A DNA stretch of 64,000 bases from Bacillota bacterium. Its GTDB lineage: Bacteria; Bacillota; Clostridia; Oscillospirales; Ruminococcaceae. A model generated the notes under the pieces. It had not been told where the DNA came from, ran no database searches, and worked only from the letters and a program-made list of their open reading frames with translations. The translations under genes were made by a program, and so were the position numbers. The stretch lies in contig JAEZCT010000015.1 of NCBI GenBank assembly GCA_023433405.1, positions 134,796 to 198,795 on the forward strand, read 5' to 3'. Shown piece by piece: positions 37,197 to 46,056 of the stretch. Position 1 is the first letter of the stretch. Every line of letters starts with the position of its first letter.

Positions 37197-38594
37197 ATGA
37201 AAAAAAGCTCAAAAGCAACATTTTTTGTTGTATTTGCGCTGATTGTTTTTCTGTCGGTAACATCGCTCACCGGTTTTAGCACCCAGTTTGGCGACATTAC
37301 CCAAAAGTACATTAAAGGCGCCGACGATATCCGTTGGGGCATCGACATTCGAGGCGGTGTTGATGTAACATTTACCCCGCCAGAAGGCTTTGATGCTACC
37401 GACACACAGATGGCTGCGGCAGAGTCGGTCATCAAACAGAGACTGGTTACTCAGAACATCACGGACTATGAGGTCTATACCGACACAGTAAAGGACCGCA
37501 TTATTGTCCGTTTCCCATGGAAGGACGCGGAGTCCAGCAAAAATCCCGAGGAGGCTATCGCCGAGCTGGGTGATACCGCACTTTTAACCTTCCGCGAAGA
37601 AGCAAACACAGACGCCGCCGGTAAGCCGACGGGCGTTACGCTGGAATCTGTAGTGCTGGAAGGCAAGGATGTGGTTTCGGCCGCTGCCGTTGTTAATTCC
37701 CAGAACTCGAGTCCCGAAATTTCGCTGGAACTTAACGACGAAGGCGCGAAAAAGTTCGCCGAAGCAACAGCAAGACTGGTAGGCAAGCAAATTTCTATTT
37801 GGATGGACGATATTATGATCTCCGCGCCTGTCGTTCAGGTTCCGATTACCGACGGCAAGGCATCCATTTCCGGTGGTTCGGTACCGTTTACCGCAGCGCA
37901 GGCGATTGACCTTGCCAACAAGATTAACGGCGGCGCGCTTCCCTTTAAGCTTGTAACCGAGAATTTCAGCTCTATTTCTCCGACGCTTGGCGTCAGCGCG
38001 AAGGATTCCATGGTTTTCGCAGGCTTTATCGCGTTTGGGCTGGTATGCGTGTTTATGATTCTTGTGTACAGGCTTCCCGGGCTGGTAGCATCCATTGCTC
38101 TGCTTGGTCAGTTTGCAGGCTTTATTATTGCAGTTACCGGCTATTTTGCTAACTTTAACAGCTTTACGCTCACACTGCCCGGTATTGCCGGTATTATACT
38201 CAGTATAGGCATGGGTGTTGACGCAAACGTCATTACTTCTGAGCGTATCAAAGAAGAATTGCGCAGCGGCAAATCGGTCGATAACTCCATTAGCCTTGGC
38301 TACGAGCGCGGGTTCTCTGCCATTTTCGACGGCAATATCACGGTAGTAATCGTAGCGGTTATCCTGATGGGTGCCTTCGGCCCGCCGTCCAGCTTCTGGG
38401 CGAAGATTTTGACCCCGTTCTTCTTCATGTTCGGTCCGTCAACTACCGGCGCAATCTTCTCCTTTGGCTATACGCTGCTGGTTGGTGTAATCTTCAACTT
38501 TGTAATGGGTGTGACGGCGTCTCGTTTGATGCTCCGCTCACTCTCCAGGTTCTCAGGCTTGCGTAAACCTTGGCTGTACGGAGGTGTAAAATAA
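37197..38594 (+). CDS. secD: Protein translocase subunit SecD
   Basis: Membrane protein that with SecF uses the proton or sodium gradient to pull secreted proteins outward after SecA-driven translocation. One N-terminal transmembrane helix (FFVVFALIVFLSVTSLTGF), the WGIDIRGGVDVTF motif, a periplasmic-type P1 domain and five further C-terminal helices including GIAGIILSIGMGVDANVI are present. Asp in GVDANV is the conserved ion-pathway residue. It has 465 residues. secF starts inside its stop codon (TAATG), so they are coupled; in Bacillus the two are fused. Confidence 0.95.
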   Translation: MKKSSKATFFVVFALIVFLSVTSLTGFSTQFGDITQKYIKGADDIRWGIDIRGGVDVTFTPPEGFDATDTQMAAAESVIKQRLVTQNITDYEVYTDTVKDRIIVRFPWKDAESSKNPEEAIAELGDTALLTFREEANTDAAGKPTGVTLESVVLEGKDVVSAAAVVNSQNSSPEISLELNDEGAKKFAEATARLVGKQISIWMDDIMISAPVVQVPITDGKASISGGSVPFTAAQAIDLANKINGGALPFKLVTENFSSISPTLGVSAKDSMVFAGFIAFGLVCVFMILVYRLPGLVASIALLGQFAGFIIAVTGYFANFNSFTLTLPGIAGIILSIGMGVDANVITSERIKEELRSGKSVDNSISLGYERGFSAIFDGNITVVIVAVILMGAFGPPSSFWAKILTPFFFMFGPSTTGAIFSFGYTLLVGVIFNFVMGVTASRLMLRSLSRFSGLRKPWLYGGVK

Positions 38595-39559
38595 TGTTTG
38601 ATTTTATTGGAAGAAAGAAGATATTCTTCATCATCTCCTCCATACTAATCTTGGTTACTATCCTGTATGCCGCTATTGTAGGGGTAGAGATGGATATCCA
38701 GTTCAAGGGCGGTTCCATCGTCAATTACTCCTTTTCTGGGGAAATTGATTTAAATGCCGTCTCGGGTCTCATTGAACAGACCATTGGCGAGCAGGTAAAT
38801 GTGCAGAAAACGGAGGGTGAAACTCAAACCATGATTGTTTCGCTAACCGAAGAGGAAAGCCTGACAATTGAGAGCCAAAAGTCAATGACTGATGCTTTGA
38901 TAGCCGGGTTCCCCGATAATTCGATTGAATATATCGATTCCTCTAACGTAAACCCAGTTATGGGCAAAGAGTTTTTTGCCAAATGTCTGGTGGCCGTCGC
39001 TGCGGCATCACTGCTCATTATTATCTATATCGGCATCCGCTTTCGCAAAATCGGCGGTATCTCAGCCGGTGCCATGGGTGTTTTAGCGCTTGTCCATGAC
39101 GCGATTATGGTGTTTGCGACGTTTGCATTCTTCCGTATCCCCTTAAATGACAACTTTATTGCGGTTGTTTTAACCATCCTTGGTTTCTCCATCAACGATA
39201 CCATCGTTATCTACGACCGTATCCGTGAGAACGAGGCACTGTATGGCGGCAAAAAAGAGCTTGGCGAGATTGTTAACCTGAGCATCAACCAGTCGCTTAC
39301 CCGCTCCATCAACACCAGCTTTTGCGGTTTGCTGGTGATGGGAGCAATTTGCGTGGTAGCCCTCATTAACGGAGTGGAGAGCATCCTGTCCTTTGCGTTC
39401 CCGATGGTTATAGGTATGATCTCGGGCGTTTACTCCACCATCTTTATTGCCGGCCCCCTGTGGGTTGTGTGGAAGAACTACCGCGCAAAGCATAAAAATG
39501 ATGGCGGCTCCTCTAAAAAAGGCAAGGGTCCCGGTTACGTTGGTAAGATTAAGGTTTAA
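38594..39559 (+). CDS. secF: Protein translocase subunit SecF
   Basis: Partner of SecD. The N-terminal helix begins FFIISSILILVTILYA and is followed by MDIQFKGGSIVNYSF, then a C-terminal five-helix bundle with TILGFSINDTIVIYDRIREN, the SecF signature. ATG 38594 follows GGAGGTG by seven bases; a longer frame from 38570 would overlap secD out of register and is rejected. It has 321 residues and a basic C-terminal tail. The operon closes at the terminator at 39588. Confidence 0.95.
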   Translation: MFDFIGRKKIFFIISSILILVTILYAAIVGVEMDIQFKGGSIVNYSFSGEIDLNAVSGLIEQTIGEQVNVQKTEGETQTMIVSLTEEESLTIESQKSMTDALIAGFPDNSIEYIDSSNVNPVMGKEFFAKCLVAVAAASLLIIIYIGIRFRKIGGISAGAMGVLALVHDAIMVFATFAFFRIPLNDNFIAVVLTILGFSINDTIVIYDRIRENEALYGGKKELGEIVNLSINQSLTRSINTSFCGLLVMGAICVVALINGVESILSFAFPMVIGMISGVYSTIFIAGPLWVVWKNYRAKHKNDGGSSKKGKGPGYVGKIKV

Positions 39560-39587
39560 CTTGCTAGAATAAATTTACTTCTTTAAC

Positions 39588-39621
39588 AGACCGAAAGCGT
39601 TTGCTTTCGGTCTGTTTTTTT
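39588..39621 (+). terminator. Terminator of secDF
   Basis: Perfect 11-base arms AGACCGAAAGC and GCTTTCGGTCT with a four-base loop, followed by a run of T. Confidence 0.92.
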
Positions 39622-39780
39622 GCGTCCAGGCAGTTCTAAACCTGTACCACATTCAATATACTTGACCAATGAAAAACCTTCATCGCGCTGCATAATACGA
39701 GTCGCCGCTTAAAACCGTCGCTATATCACAGCACAGCCAAAGAACCGTTACAAAATTAGCGCACGAAAGGCATGATACCA

Positions 39781-40809
39781 ATGGGACTTGCGGAGAATGC
39801 GCAACGGATGGACGACGCGGCGGGTATGCTGCCCGACACTCTTCGCCGGATGACGCAGCAGTTATCGGTTGATATAAAGTCAAGGGTACGGGAGCTTCGC
39901 TTGCGCGCGGGGAGACCGTTTGCTGTAAACGTTGACGGAGAGGACCGATTTTTCTTGCCCGACGGCGGACTGGCTGCCGATTACCGTACCGACCTTTGTG
40001 TGGTGGACAACCGCCAGATTGAAGAGTGCTTCCAGCGGCTTTGCGGCTACTCCGTATACAGCCATCAGGATGAGCTGGCAAACGGCTTTATCACTGTTAA
40101 AAACGGCCATCGCGCCGGTATATGCGGCACCGCGGTGATTGAAAATGGGCGTGTTACCGGAATACGGTACATTTCCTCCATAAACCTGCGGGTTGCCCGT
40201 GAGATTAAAGGTGCCGCAACCCGGCTTTTTAACGAGTTTTGTATGGATAGCCCGTGCGGTCTGCTGCTATGCGGGGCGCCTGCCACCGGAAAAACAACGC
40301 TGCTCCGCGATCTTGCCCGACAGCTGTCCGAAAGTGGGCTGCGGGTTGCGGTGGCGGATGAGCGTGGGGAAATCGCGGCCATGCACTGCGGACAGGCCGG
40401 CAATGATCTGGGCCCGCGGTGTGATGTCCTGGACGGCTATCCAAAAGGAGAGGGAATCCTGATTGCGGTGCGCTGTCTTGCACCCGATATCGTCATATGT
40501 GATGAGATTGGAAGCGAAAGCGAGGCCCGGGCGATTCAAACAGGCCTTAACTGCGGGGTAAAGATTATCGCTTCCGTTCATGCTCAAACCCTTGGGGAGC
40601 TGGAAAAAAAGCAACAGGTGATGCGCCTAGTCTATGCCGGGGCGTTTGAGCAAATCGTTTTCTTGGGCAATGCAAGTATGCCCTGCAATATCACAAGGGT
40701 GGTGAGTGCTAATGCTATTTGCTCTAAAGGCAGGCGGGGCGCTTTGTATCGTCATAACCTGCTCGGCAGTGGGGATTGCCCTTCGCCAGCGGCTCAAGGA
40801 CAGGGCTGA
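39781..40809 (+). CDS. spoIIIAA: Stage III sporulation protein AA (ATPase)
   Basis: AAA+/secretion-type ATPase thought to power the SpoIIIA-SpoIIQ channel between mother cell and forespore. Walker A is CGAPATGKTTLLRDLARQL and Walker B is DIVICDEIG. I use ATG 39781 (342 residues), ten bases after GAAAGG. Its last 30 or so residues are read in a frame that overlaps spoIIIAB by 98 bases; this tail (CSKGRRGALYRHN onward) is low in conservation. First gene of an intact eight-gene operon, which in Bacillus is controlled by SigE; I did not find a convincing SigE promoter. Confidence 0.93.
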   Translation: MGLAENAQRMDDAAGMLPDTLRRMTQQLSVDIKSRVRELRLRAGRPFAVNVDGEDRFFLPDGGLAADYRTDLCVVDNRQIEECFQRLCGYSVYSHQDELANGFITVKNGHRAGICGTAVIENGRVTGIRYISSINLRVAREIKGAATRLFNEFCMDSPCGLLLCGAPATGKTTLLRDLARQLSESGLRVAVADERGEIAAMHCGQAGNDLGPRCDVLDGYPKGEGILIAVRCLAPDIVICDEIGSESEARAIQTGLNCGVKIIASVHAQTLGELEKKQQVMRLVYAGAFEQIVFLGNASMPCNITRVVSANAICSKGRRGALYRHNLLGSGDCPSPAAQGQG

Positions 40810-41227
40810 TTGCCTTGAGAGGCTGCTGGCAATGTTGGATTACATCGCATCGCAAATTCGATATTCCCGGTTGCCCATCGGGGATATCGTGCGTCGCATG
40901 TCTGAGCAGCGGCAATTTGAGGTGTTACCGTTTCTTAAACTCTGCAGAGAGCGCATGGGTAAGGATGAAGCATTCCCCGTAGCCTGGAGGGAAAGCGCCG
41001 TCACAGAGAAAAAGCGCCTGCCTCAGGAGGATTTTGAGCGCCTTTTGGCGCTGGGGGATTGTCTGGGTACAACGGACGCCCAAGAGCAGGAGAAAACCCT
41101 GCTGCTCAACGCCGATTTATTTGCAAAAAGCTATGAAAAGGCTCGCCTGGAATGTGCGGAGCGTTCCAGGATGTATACAACCCTGGGTGTGCTTGGGGGC
41201 GTTGGACTTGCCATTTTGATTCTTTGA
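40712..41227 (+). CDS. spoIIIAB: Stage III sporulation protein AB
   Basis: Membrane component of the SpoIIIA complex, related to type II secretion GspF proteins. It starts with a hydrophobic helix (LKAGGALCIVITCSAVGIAL), has a charged helical middle and ends in a second transmembrane helix (TLGVLGGVGLAILIL). ATG 40712 follows a GGTGAG element; the start lies inside spoIIIAA. It has 171 residues, as in Bacillus. Confidence 0.93.
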   Translation: MLFALKAGGALCIVITCSAVGIALRQRLKDRADCLERLLAMLDYIASQIRYSRLPIGDIVRRMSEQRQFEVLPFLKLCRERMGKDEAFPVAWRESAVTEKKRLPQEDFERLLALGDCLGTTDAQEQEKTLLLNADLFAKSYEKARLECAERSRMYTTLGVLGGVGLAILIL

Positions 41228-41324
41228 GGTCTCACTTTTTCGGAATGCGGATCAGGTAGCTTTGCATATACTTGGTTGACGGAAAAGGGTTTGCCGCGCA
41301 AGCGGCGGAAAAGGAGCGGACGTT

Positions 41325-41519
41325 ATGGAAGTGGATTTAATCTTTAAGATAGCGGCAATCGGGATTATTGTTGCCGTACTCAATCAGGTACTCATACGGT
41401 CAGGACGGGAAGAGCAGGCGATGATGACGACCCTTGCGGGCCTTATCGTCGTCTTAATGATTATTATTTACGAAATAAGCAACCTGTTTGAGACCGTAAA
41501 AAGTGTATTTGGTTTATAG
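41325..41519 (+). CDS. spoIIIAC: Stage III sporulation protein AC
   Basis: Small membrane protein of 64 residues with two transmembrane helices (IFKIAAIGIIVAVLNQVLI and MTTLAGLIVVLMIIIYEI) and the conserved GREEQA between them. Part of the forespore-engulfment channel. AAAGGAG precedes the ATG. spoIIIAD starts two bases after its stop codon. Confidence 0.95.
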   Translation: MEVDLIFKIAAIGIIVAVLNQVLIRSGREEQAMMTTLAGLIVVLMIIIYEISNLFETVKSVFGL

Positions 41520-41521
41520 CC

Positions 41522-41914
41522 ATGGAAATTGTGACAATTGCGGGTGCCGCCATCATCGCGGCGGCAATTTCGGTTTTATTAAAACAGTACAAGCCGGAGT
41601 ACGCGCTGCTTATCAATCTGTGTGCCGGGATTGTGATCCTCGCGCTGGTGCTGATAGGCGCAGGACCGATTATTGCCGAAATAAAGTCTCTTGTAACCCA
41701 AACCGGTACAACGGGGGAGTATATTGCCGTGCTGTTAAAGGCGCTGGGGATTTGCTTTATTACCCAGATGGCTGCCGATGTATGCCGAGATTCCGGGGCA
41801 TCTTCAATCGCCTCTAAGGTGGAGACTGCCGGGAAAATCGCTGTGTTGCTAGAAGCACTACCGCTCTTCCGTCAGATTTTGGATGTCGCGCGCTCTCTGA
41901 TCAATGTTGGTTGA
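41522..41914 (+). CDS. spoIIIAD: Stage III sporulation protein AD
   Basis: Membrane protein of 130 residues with four hydrophobic segments (for example LLINLCAGIVILALVLIGAG) and the conserved KALGICFITQMAADVCRDSG. It has no binding site of its own and starts two bases after spoIIIAC, so translation is probably coupled. Confidence 0.94.
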   Translation: MEIVTIAGAAIIAAAISVLLKQYKPEYALLINLCAGIVILALVLIGAGPIIAEIKSLVTQTGTTGEYIAVLLKALGICFITQMAADVCRDSGASSIASKVETAGKIAVLLEALPLFRQILDVARSLINVG

Positions 41915-42010
41915 CATAATCTTTCATGTAAGGCAATATAACTTTACATACGGTTCTGATATCGCTGTATAGAGCTAAAAACACAGTCGAATAAAAAGGA
42001 ACGGTAAAAA

Positions 42011-43165
42011 ATGAAACGTATCATAATCAGCGTGGCGCTGGCGCTAGCCTTCTGCCTGCCGGTTTACGCCGAAGAACCGGAGTACAAGGATGCAATTCCG
42101 GAGGAGTTGTTTGAGCAACAGATGGATGCCAGCGGCGCAGAGGAGCTGTGGGATATGCTAAGCTCCCAAACCAAGGGGTATCTTTCCTCCATCGGTGTGG
42201 AGGATATCTCCGTCGGGTCGATGCTGGCGCTGCAGCCCTCACAGTTTTTTCATATGCTAACGCTGATGGCGAAGGATACCATCTCGCGCCCTCAGGTGCT
42301 GTTCTTATCAATTTTAGGTGTTATTCTTTTATGTTCTGTAATTGGCGGGTTTAAGGAAGGCTTTCTTGATAAATCGCTGGGCGGCGTGTTTTCCACCGTT
42401 TCCGTTTTGTGTATTGTAGCCTCAGTGGTAGCCCCTGTAATTCACTGCATCGACAAAGCCTCTCGGGCAATCTACGATTGCAGCAATTTTATGCTTTCGT
42501 TTGTGCCTGTATTGTCGGGAATAATGGCGGTATCCGGCCAGCCTACTGCGGCTTCCACCTATAATATGTTTCTGTTCGCGGCATCGGAGGTTACGGCGCA
42601 GATAGCGGCTAACACTGTTGTACCGCTGCTTGGAATCTTTCTCGCGTTTTGCGTGGTCTCGGGTATTTCGCCTCACATCAACCTGTCTGCTACGGCGCAG
42701 TTTGTAAAAAGCATTGCCACTTGGGTTCTTGGGTTTATCGTCACCGCGTTTGTTGCTCTGCTGAGCATTCAAACCATGGTCTCTACCGGTGTAGATAATG
42801 TAGCGGTAAAGGCAGGCAAGTTTATCATCGGGTCGTTTGTGCCGGTGGTGGGCGGAGCGCTTGCGGACGCAATGACCTCGGTAGGCGGGTGTTTGATGCT
42901 GCTTAAAAGTGTGGTTGGGGTATTTGGTATTTTGGCGTCCGCGGTCATTTTTTTGCCTGTGCTGCTGGAGTCGTTAGTGTGGCTGGTGACCCTAAAGGCA
43001 GCGGCGGCACTCAGCGATATCTTTGACATTAAGCCCATTGGAGAGGTGCTAAAAGGGTTTGCAACCGCAATTTCGCTGTTGGTTACCGTCATTTTGTGTT
43101 TTGCGGTGCTTATTATCGTCGCCACAACCATCACGCTGGTCATCAGCGCCGGGGTCACTCAATAA
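42011..43165 (+). CDS. spoIIIAE: Stage III sporulation protein AE
   Basis: Polytopic membrane protein of 384 residues with an N-terminal signal peptide (IIISVALALAFCLPVYA, cleavage after Ala expected) and seven or so later transmembrane helices. Segments such as FVPVLSGIMAVSGQPTAAS and STGVDNVAVKAGKFIIGSF are family patterns. It forms part of the SpoIIIA channel. AAAGGAA precedes the ATG. Confidence 0.94.
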   Translation: MKRIIISVALALAFCLPVYAEEPEYKDAIPEELFEQQMDASGAEELWDMLSSQTKGYLSSIGVEDISVGSMLALQPSQFFHMLTLMAKDTISRPQVLFLSILGVILLCSVIGGFKEGFLDKSLGGVFSTVSVLCIVASVVAPVIHCIDKASRAIYDCSNFMLSFVPVLSGIMAVSGQPTAASTYNMFLFAASEVTAQIAANTVVPLLGIFLAFCVVSGISPHINLSATAQFVKSIATWVLGFIVTAFVALLSIQTMVSTGVDNVAVKAGKFIIGSFVPVVGGALADAMTSVGGCLMLLKSVVGVFGILASAVIFLPVLLESLVWLVTLKAAAALSDIFDIKPIGEVLKGFATAISLLVTVILCFAVLIIVATTITLVISAGVTQ

Positions 43166-43221
43166 AGAGGGGTTCGTGTCGTGCCATAAAACTATGAGGT
43201 AATGGAAGGAGGTCAGACAGC

Positions 43222-43692
43222 ATGGCTGACATTAAGGTGTGGGCAATGTCTTTGTGCATAGCGGCGATTGCCGGAGCGGTGATTCATATGCTGGTTCCAA
43301 ACTCAAGCCTTGAAAAGATGATGCGCCTTGTAATCGCGGCCTTCTTTTTAAGCTGTATGCTATCCCCGGTACTGCTCCGTATTCCTGACCTGGAGGTAAC
43401 GGTTACGCAGGATTCACAGGATGCGCTAAATGATACAAGAGAAAGGCTTGGCAAAGCGGTGGATGACCAAATGGCTGCTGCGATGCATTTAAAGGTTGAG
43501 AGCTTGCTTCAAAACAAGGGCATTGCCGCAGAAAATATTTCTCTTGAATATAATACTGTGGAAAAAACCCGCATATCTATTAGTCAGATAGATTTGTTTT
43601 TGGAGTCGGAGTACACGGTGCAAAAAGGAGAAATTGAGGATTATATCAGCGGTCAGACAGGCGTAGCGACCAGGGTGACGATTGGTGATTAA
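43222..43692 (+). CDS. spoIIIAF: Stage III sporulation protein AF
   Basis: Membrane protein of 156 residues: two N-terminal transmembrane helices (AMSLCIAAIAGAVIHML and LVIAAFFLSCMLSPVLL) and a C-terminal soluble ring-building-like domain toward the intermembrane space. AAGGAGG lies nine bases before the ATG. Confidence 0.92.
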   Translation: MADIKVWAMSLCIAAIAGAVIHMLVPNSSLEKMMRLVIAAFFLSCMLSPVLLRIPDLEVTVTQDSQDALNDTRERLGKAVDDQMAAAMHLKVESLLQNKGIAAENISLEYNTVEKTRISISQIDLFLESEYTVQKGEIEDYISGQTGVATRVTIGD

Positions 43693-43722
43693 GCAAAACG
43701 CCCGCCGCCCGTGGAGGATAAA

Positions 43723-44310
43723 ATGCAGGGAACAATAACGATGGGCAGTGTGAAAAAGTGGTTATCCGAGCTAATGAAAGGCGACAAAAAAGTAAAAATC
43801 ATTGTGGCAATCGGAGTGATTGGCATCGCACTTATCCTGTTGTCTGAGCTGTTTGTGCCTAAATCCGAAAAAGCAAAGGAGCCGGCTCAAGCCGCAACTT
43901 CAATTTCCAGCGATATCACACAACTCGAGGCGAGAATCCATACCCTTATCAGTTCTATTGACGGGGTAGGTAAAGCGCAGGTCATGATAACGCTGGAACA
44001 CAGTGCCGAGTACGTTTACGCCAAGGACGCAAAAAACGATACCGACATTACAAAGGACAGCACCGATAGTGAAGGAGCCAGAATTACGCAAAAAGGGAAG
44101 ACGGAAGAGAGCTATGTCTTTGTGGATGGCTCCAGTGGTAAGCAGGCGCTTTTAACCAGTGAGAGGGCGCCGAAGGTAAAAGGGGTTGTTGTGGTATGCG
44201 AGGGCGGTGATGACAAATTAGTCCAGTCGCGCGTTATAGACGCAGTTACTACTGCGTTTGACATCGGCGCAAACAGAGTTTGCGTCACCAAAATGGCATA
44301 CACACAATAA
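43723..44310 (+). CDS. spoIIIAG: Stage III sporulation protein AG
   Basis: Ring-forming channel protein. One transmembrane helix (IIVAIGVIGIALILLSELF, about residues 21-39) and an extracytoplasmic domain with VGKAQVMITLEHSAEYVYA and VKGVVVVCEGGDD. The ATG at 43723 (195 residues) has GGAGG five bases upstream; the GTG at 43711 would place this site inside the gene. In Bacillus SpoIIIAG builds a large oligomeric ring. Confidence 0.93.
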   Translation: MQGTITMGSVKKWLSELMKGDKKVKIIVAIGVIGIALILLSELFVPKSEKAKEPAQAATSISSDITQLEARIHTLISSIDGVGKAQVMITLEHSAEYVYAKDAKNDTDITKDSTDSEGARITQKGKTEESYVFVDGSSGKQALLTSERAPKVKGVVVVCEGGDDKLVQSRVIDAVTTAFDIGANRVCVTKMAYTQ

Positions 44311-44335
44311 TGCATATATATAGGAGGAATGGGCT

Positions 44336-44938
44336 ATGGTATTCGGAAAAAGACAGATACTGCTTGCGACTTTGGTGGTTGCGCTCGGTATTGCCATATA
44401 CTTAAACTGGCAGTTCTCTCAAACAGGCAAGGACCTGACTATTGCGGAGGACGCCGATGCATCCAGAAACTACGGTGAGGCGCAGTTTGTCTCGGCCGAG
44501 GACGGCGCAAATCCCACAGACGCGTTGGATGTGACCGACGTGACGGATGTGGCGGACATTACAGACGCTACCATAACAAACAACGCGGGGGAGGATTACT
44601 TTATTGAGGCTCGTCTTAACAAAAAGCAAAGCCGAGATGAGGCCGTGGAGACCCTGCAAAACATTTTGAAGGATTCGGCAATTTCCGAGGATGAAAAGGA
44701 CTCGGCTATTGCCACCGCCGCGGGGATATCCGACGCGATTGACTCGGAGAACAACATTGAGAGTCTCATTAAGGCAAAGGGCTTTAAGGACTGCATCGCG
44801 TTTATTGACAGCGATAAGGCCACCATTGTAGTAAAAACCGATGGGCTGCTCAATAATGAGGTCGCGCAAATTAAGGACATTGTGCTGAAGGAAATCAGCC
44901 TTGCGGCGGAAAATATAACGATTATTCCGGTAAAATAG
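44336..44938 (+). CDS. spoIIIAH: Stage III sporulation protein AH
   Basis: Mother-cell membrane protein that pairs with forespore SpoIIQ across the septum. A single N-terminal helix (QILLATLVVALGIAIYLNW) is followed by a linker rich in Asp and Thr and a YscJ/FliF-like domain (EALNKKQ-type region through SLIKAKGFKDCIAFID and IVVKTDGLLN). It has 200 residues. AGGAGG precedes the ATG. It ends the operon; a perfect terminator follows 18 bases later. Confidence 0.94.
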   Translation: MVFGKRQILLATLVVALGIAIYLNWQFSQTGKDLTIAEDADASRNYGEAQFVSAEDGANPTDALDVTDVTDVADITDATITNNAGEDYFIEARLNKKQSRDEAVETLQNILKDSAISEDEKDSAIATAAGISDAIDSENNIESLIKAKGFKDCIAFIDSDKATIVVKTDGLLNNEVAQIKDIVLKEISLAAENITIIPVK

Positions 44939-44956
44939 TTGTGTCTTTATCTTTTT

Positions 44957-45003
44957 GTGGTATAATACCATTAGGGAAAATGGTATTATACCACCTTTTT
45001 CTT
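44957..45003 (+). terminator. Terminator of the spoIIIA operon
   Basis: Perfect 15-base arms GTGGTATAATACCAT and ATGGTATTATACCAC separated by eight bases, followed by CCTTTTTCTT. The arms contain TATAAT, so a promoter reading may be an artefact of the palindrome. Confidence 0.88.
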
Positions 45004-45078
45004 ATTGCCATATATCCTTTGGCAGTAAGCTTAAAACACCTTTTGCCGAAAAGGAATTCGGCTGAAACGGAGGCTACT

Positions 45079-45447
45079 ATGAAGGAGAATACTATAAAAG
45101 ACACCGTGGGCAGCTTGAAGATTTCGGAGGAGGTTCTCGCAAAGATTGCCAGCACGGCTGCAAGAGAGATTGTGGGCGTAGCAGAGCTTGCCTCGATGCC
45201 CACTACCTTTAAGGGGCTTGTTTCAAAGCCTGTCGTGCCCCGACCTGTGAAGATTCTGATTCGCGATGACGTCGCGGTGATTGATGTTTTTGTCAACCTG
45301 CACGCGACAGCAAAGATTCAGGATGTAGCGCAGCAGGTACAGTCCAACGTCAAGGCCTCGGTGCAGAGTATGACAGGCATTGCGGTTTCTAAAGTGAATG
45401 TACACGTTGTTTCTATTCTGTTTGACGATGGAACACAAAAACAATAA
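45079..45447 (+). CDS. Asp23/Gls24-family envelope stress protein
   Basis: Protein of 122 residues of the Asp23 family (YloU/YqhY-like). GSLKISEEVLAKIASTAAREIVGV and VKILIRDDVAVIDVFVNLH are typical; YqhY homologues are usually linked to accB/accC and nusB, and nusB follows here. A role in lipid or envelope homeostasis is suggested in Bacillus. The start is ATG 45079 after CGGAGG; the longer frame from 44941 runs through the spoIIIA terminator and is rejected. Confidence 0.9.
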   Translation: MKENTIKDTVGSLKISEEVLAKIASTAAREIVGVAELASMPTTFKGLVSKPVVPRPVKILIRDDVAVIDVFVNLHATAKIQDVAQQVQSNVKASVQSMTGIAVSKVNVHVVSILFDDGTQKQ

Positions 45448-45459
45448 CAGCTGAGGTAA

Positions 45460-45490
45460 AAGCCCTCCTGGTAGGCGGAGGGCTTATTTT
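45460..45490 (+). terminator. Terminator between the Asp23-family gene and nusB
   Basis: Arms AAGCCCTCC and GGAGGGCTT with an eight-base loop and ATTTT after it. Confidence 0.8.
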
Positions 45491-45549
45491 GCATTATGAC
45501 AGCCGCAAGCTGGTGACCATGTTGCATAAACCTTGAAAGGATGCACAGT

Positions 45550-46053
45550 ATGACCCGCAGAGAAGCGAGGGAACAGGCGTTTATATTAATTTTCGCAAAA
45601 TCATTCCGCTCCGAAAGCGTAGGAGAGCTAATCGATATTGCGGAGGAAAGCGGCTCACTGGTACTCAGTCACGCCGATCTCCTTAAGGAGAATTATGAGC
45701 TGAGGCTTGATCCGTTCGCGGAGCAGACAGCTCTCAAAATTGAACAGCATATCGAAGAGCTGGACGAGCGGATTGAGAGGCTTTCATTTAAATGGAAAAA
45801 GAACCGCATCTCTAAGGTTGCGTTCGCTGTTTTGCGTCTCGCATTATATGAGATGCTTTTTGATGATGAGATACCGCTGGGCGTATCCATTAACGAGGCG
45901 GTGGATATCGCAAAAAAATACGCGGGCGAAGAGGATTCCTCCTTTGTAAACGGCGTATTGGGCTCTGCCGCGAAGGAGTTGGAGGCAAAACCATCGCAAG
46001 GCTCCTCCGATTCCATTCCGGATCAAAGCTCCACCTCAGAGGAACAGGATTAA
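45550..46053 (+). CDS. nusB: Transcription antitermination factor NusB
   Basis: RNA-binding helical protein that with NusE holds boxA RNA in ribosomal operon antitermination. TRREAREQAFILIFAKSF at the N terminus and SKVAFAVLRLALYEMLF and SINEAVDIAKKYAGEEDSSF in the core are diagnostic. ATG 45550 has AAAGGA eight bases upstream. An acidic Ser-rich tail after residue 145 is extra. It has 167 residues. Confidence 0.94.
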   Translation: MTRREAREQAFILIFAKSFRSESVGELIDIAEESGSLVLSHADLLKENYELRLDPFAEQTALKIEQHIEELDERIERLSFKWKKNRISKVAFAVLRLALYEMLFDDEIPLGVSINEAVDIAKKYAGEEDSSFVNGVLGSAAKELEAKPSQGSSDSIPDQSSTSEEQD

Positions 46054-46056
46054 GCC

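Noticed and set aside
44957..44994. TATAAT inside the spoIIIA terminator as promoter for the Asp23-family gene
   Set aside because: The hexamer is part of a perfect 15-base hairpin followed by T residues and has no -35 at suitable distance.
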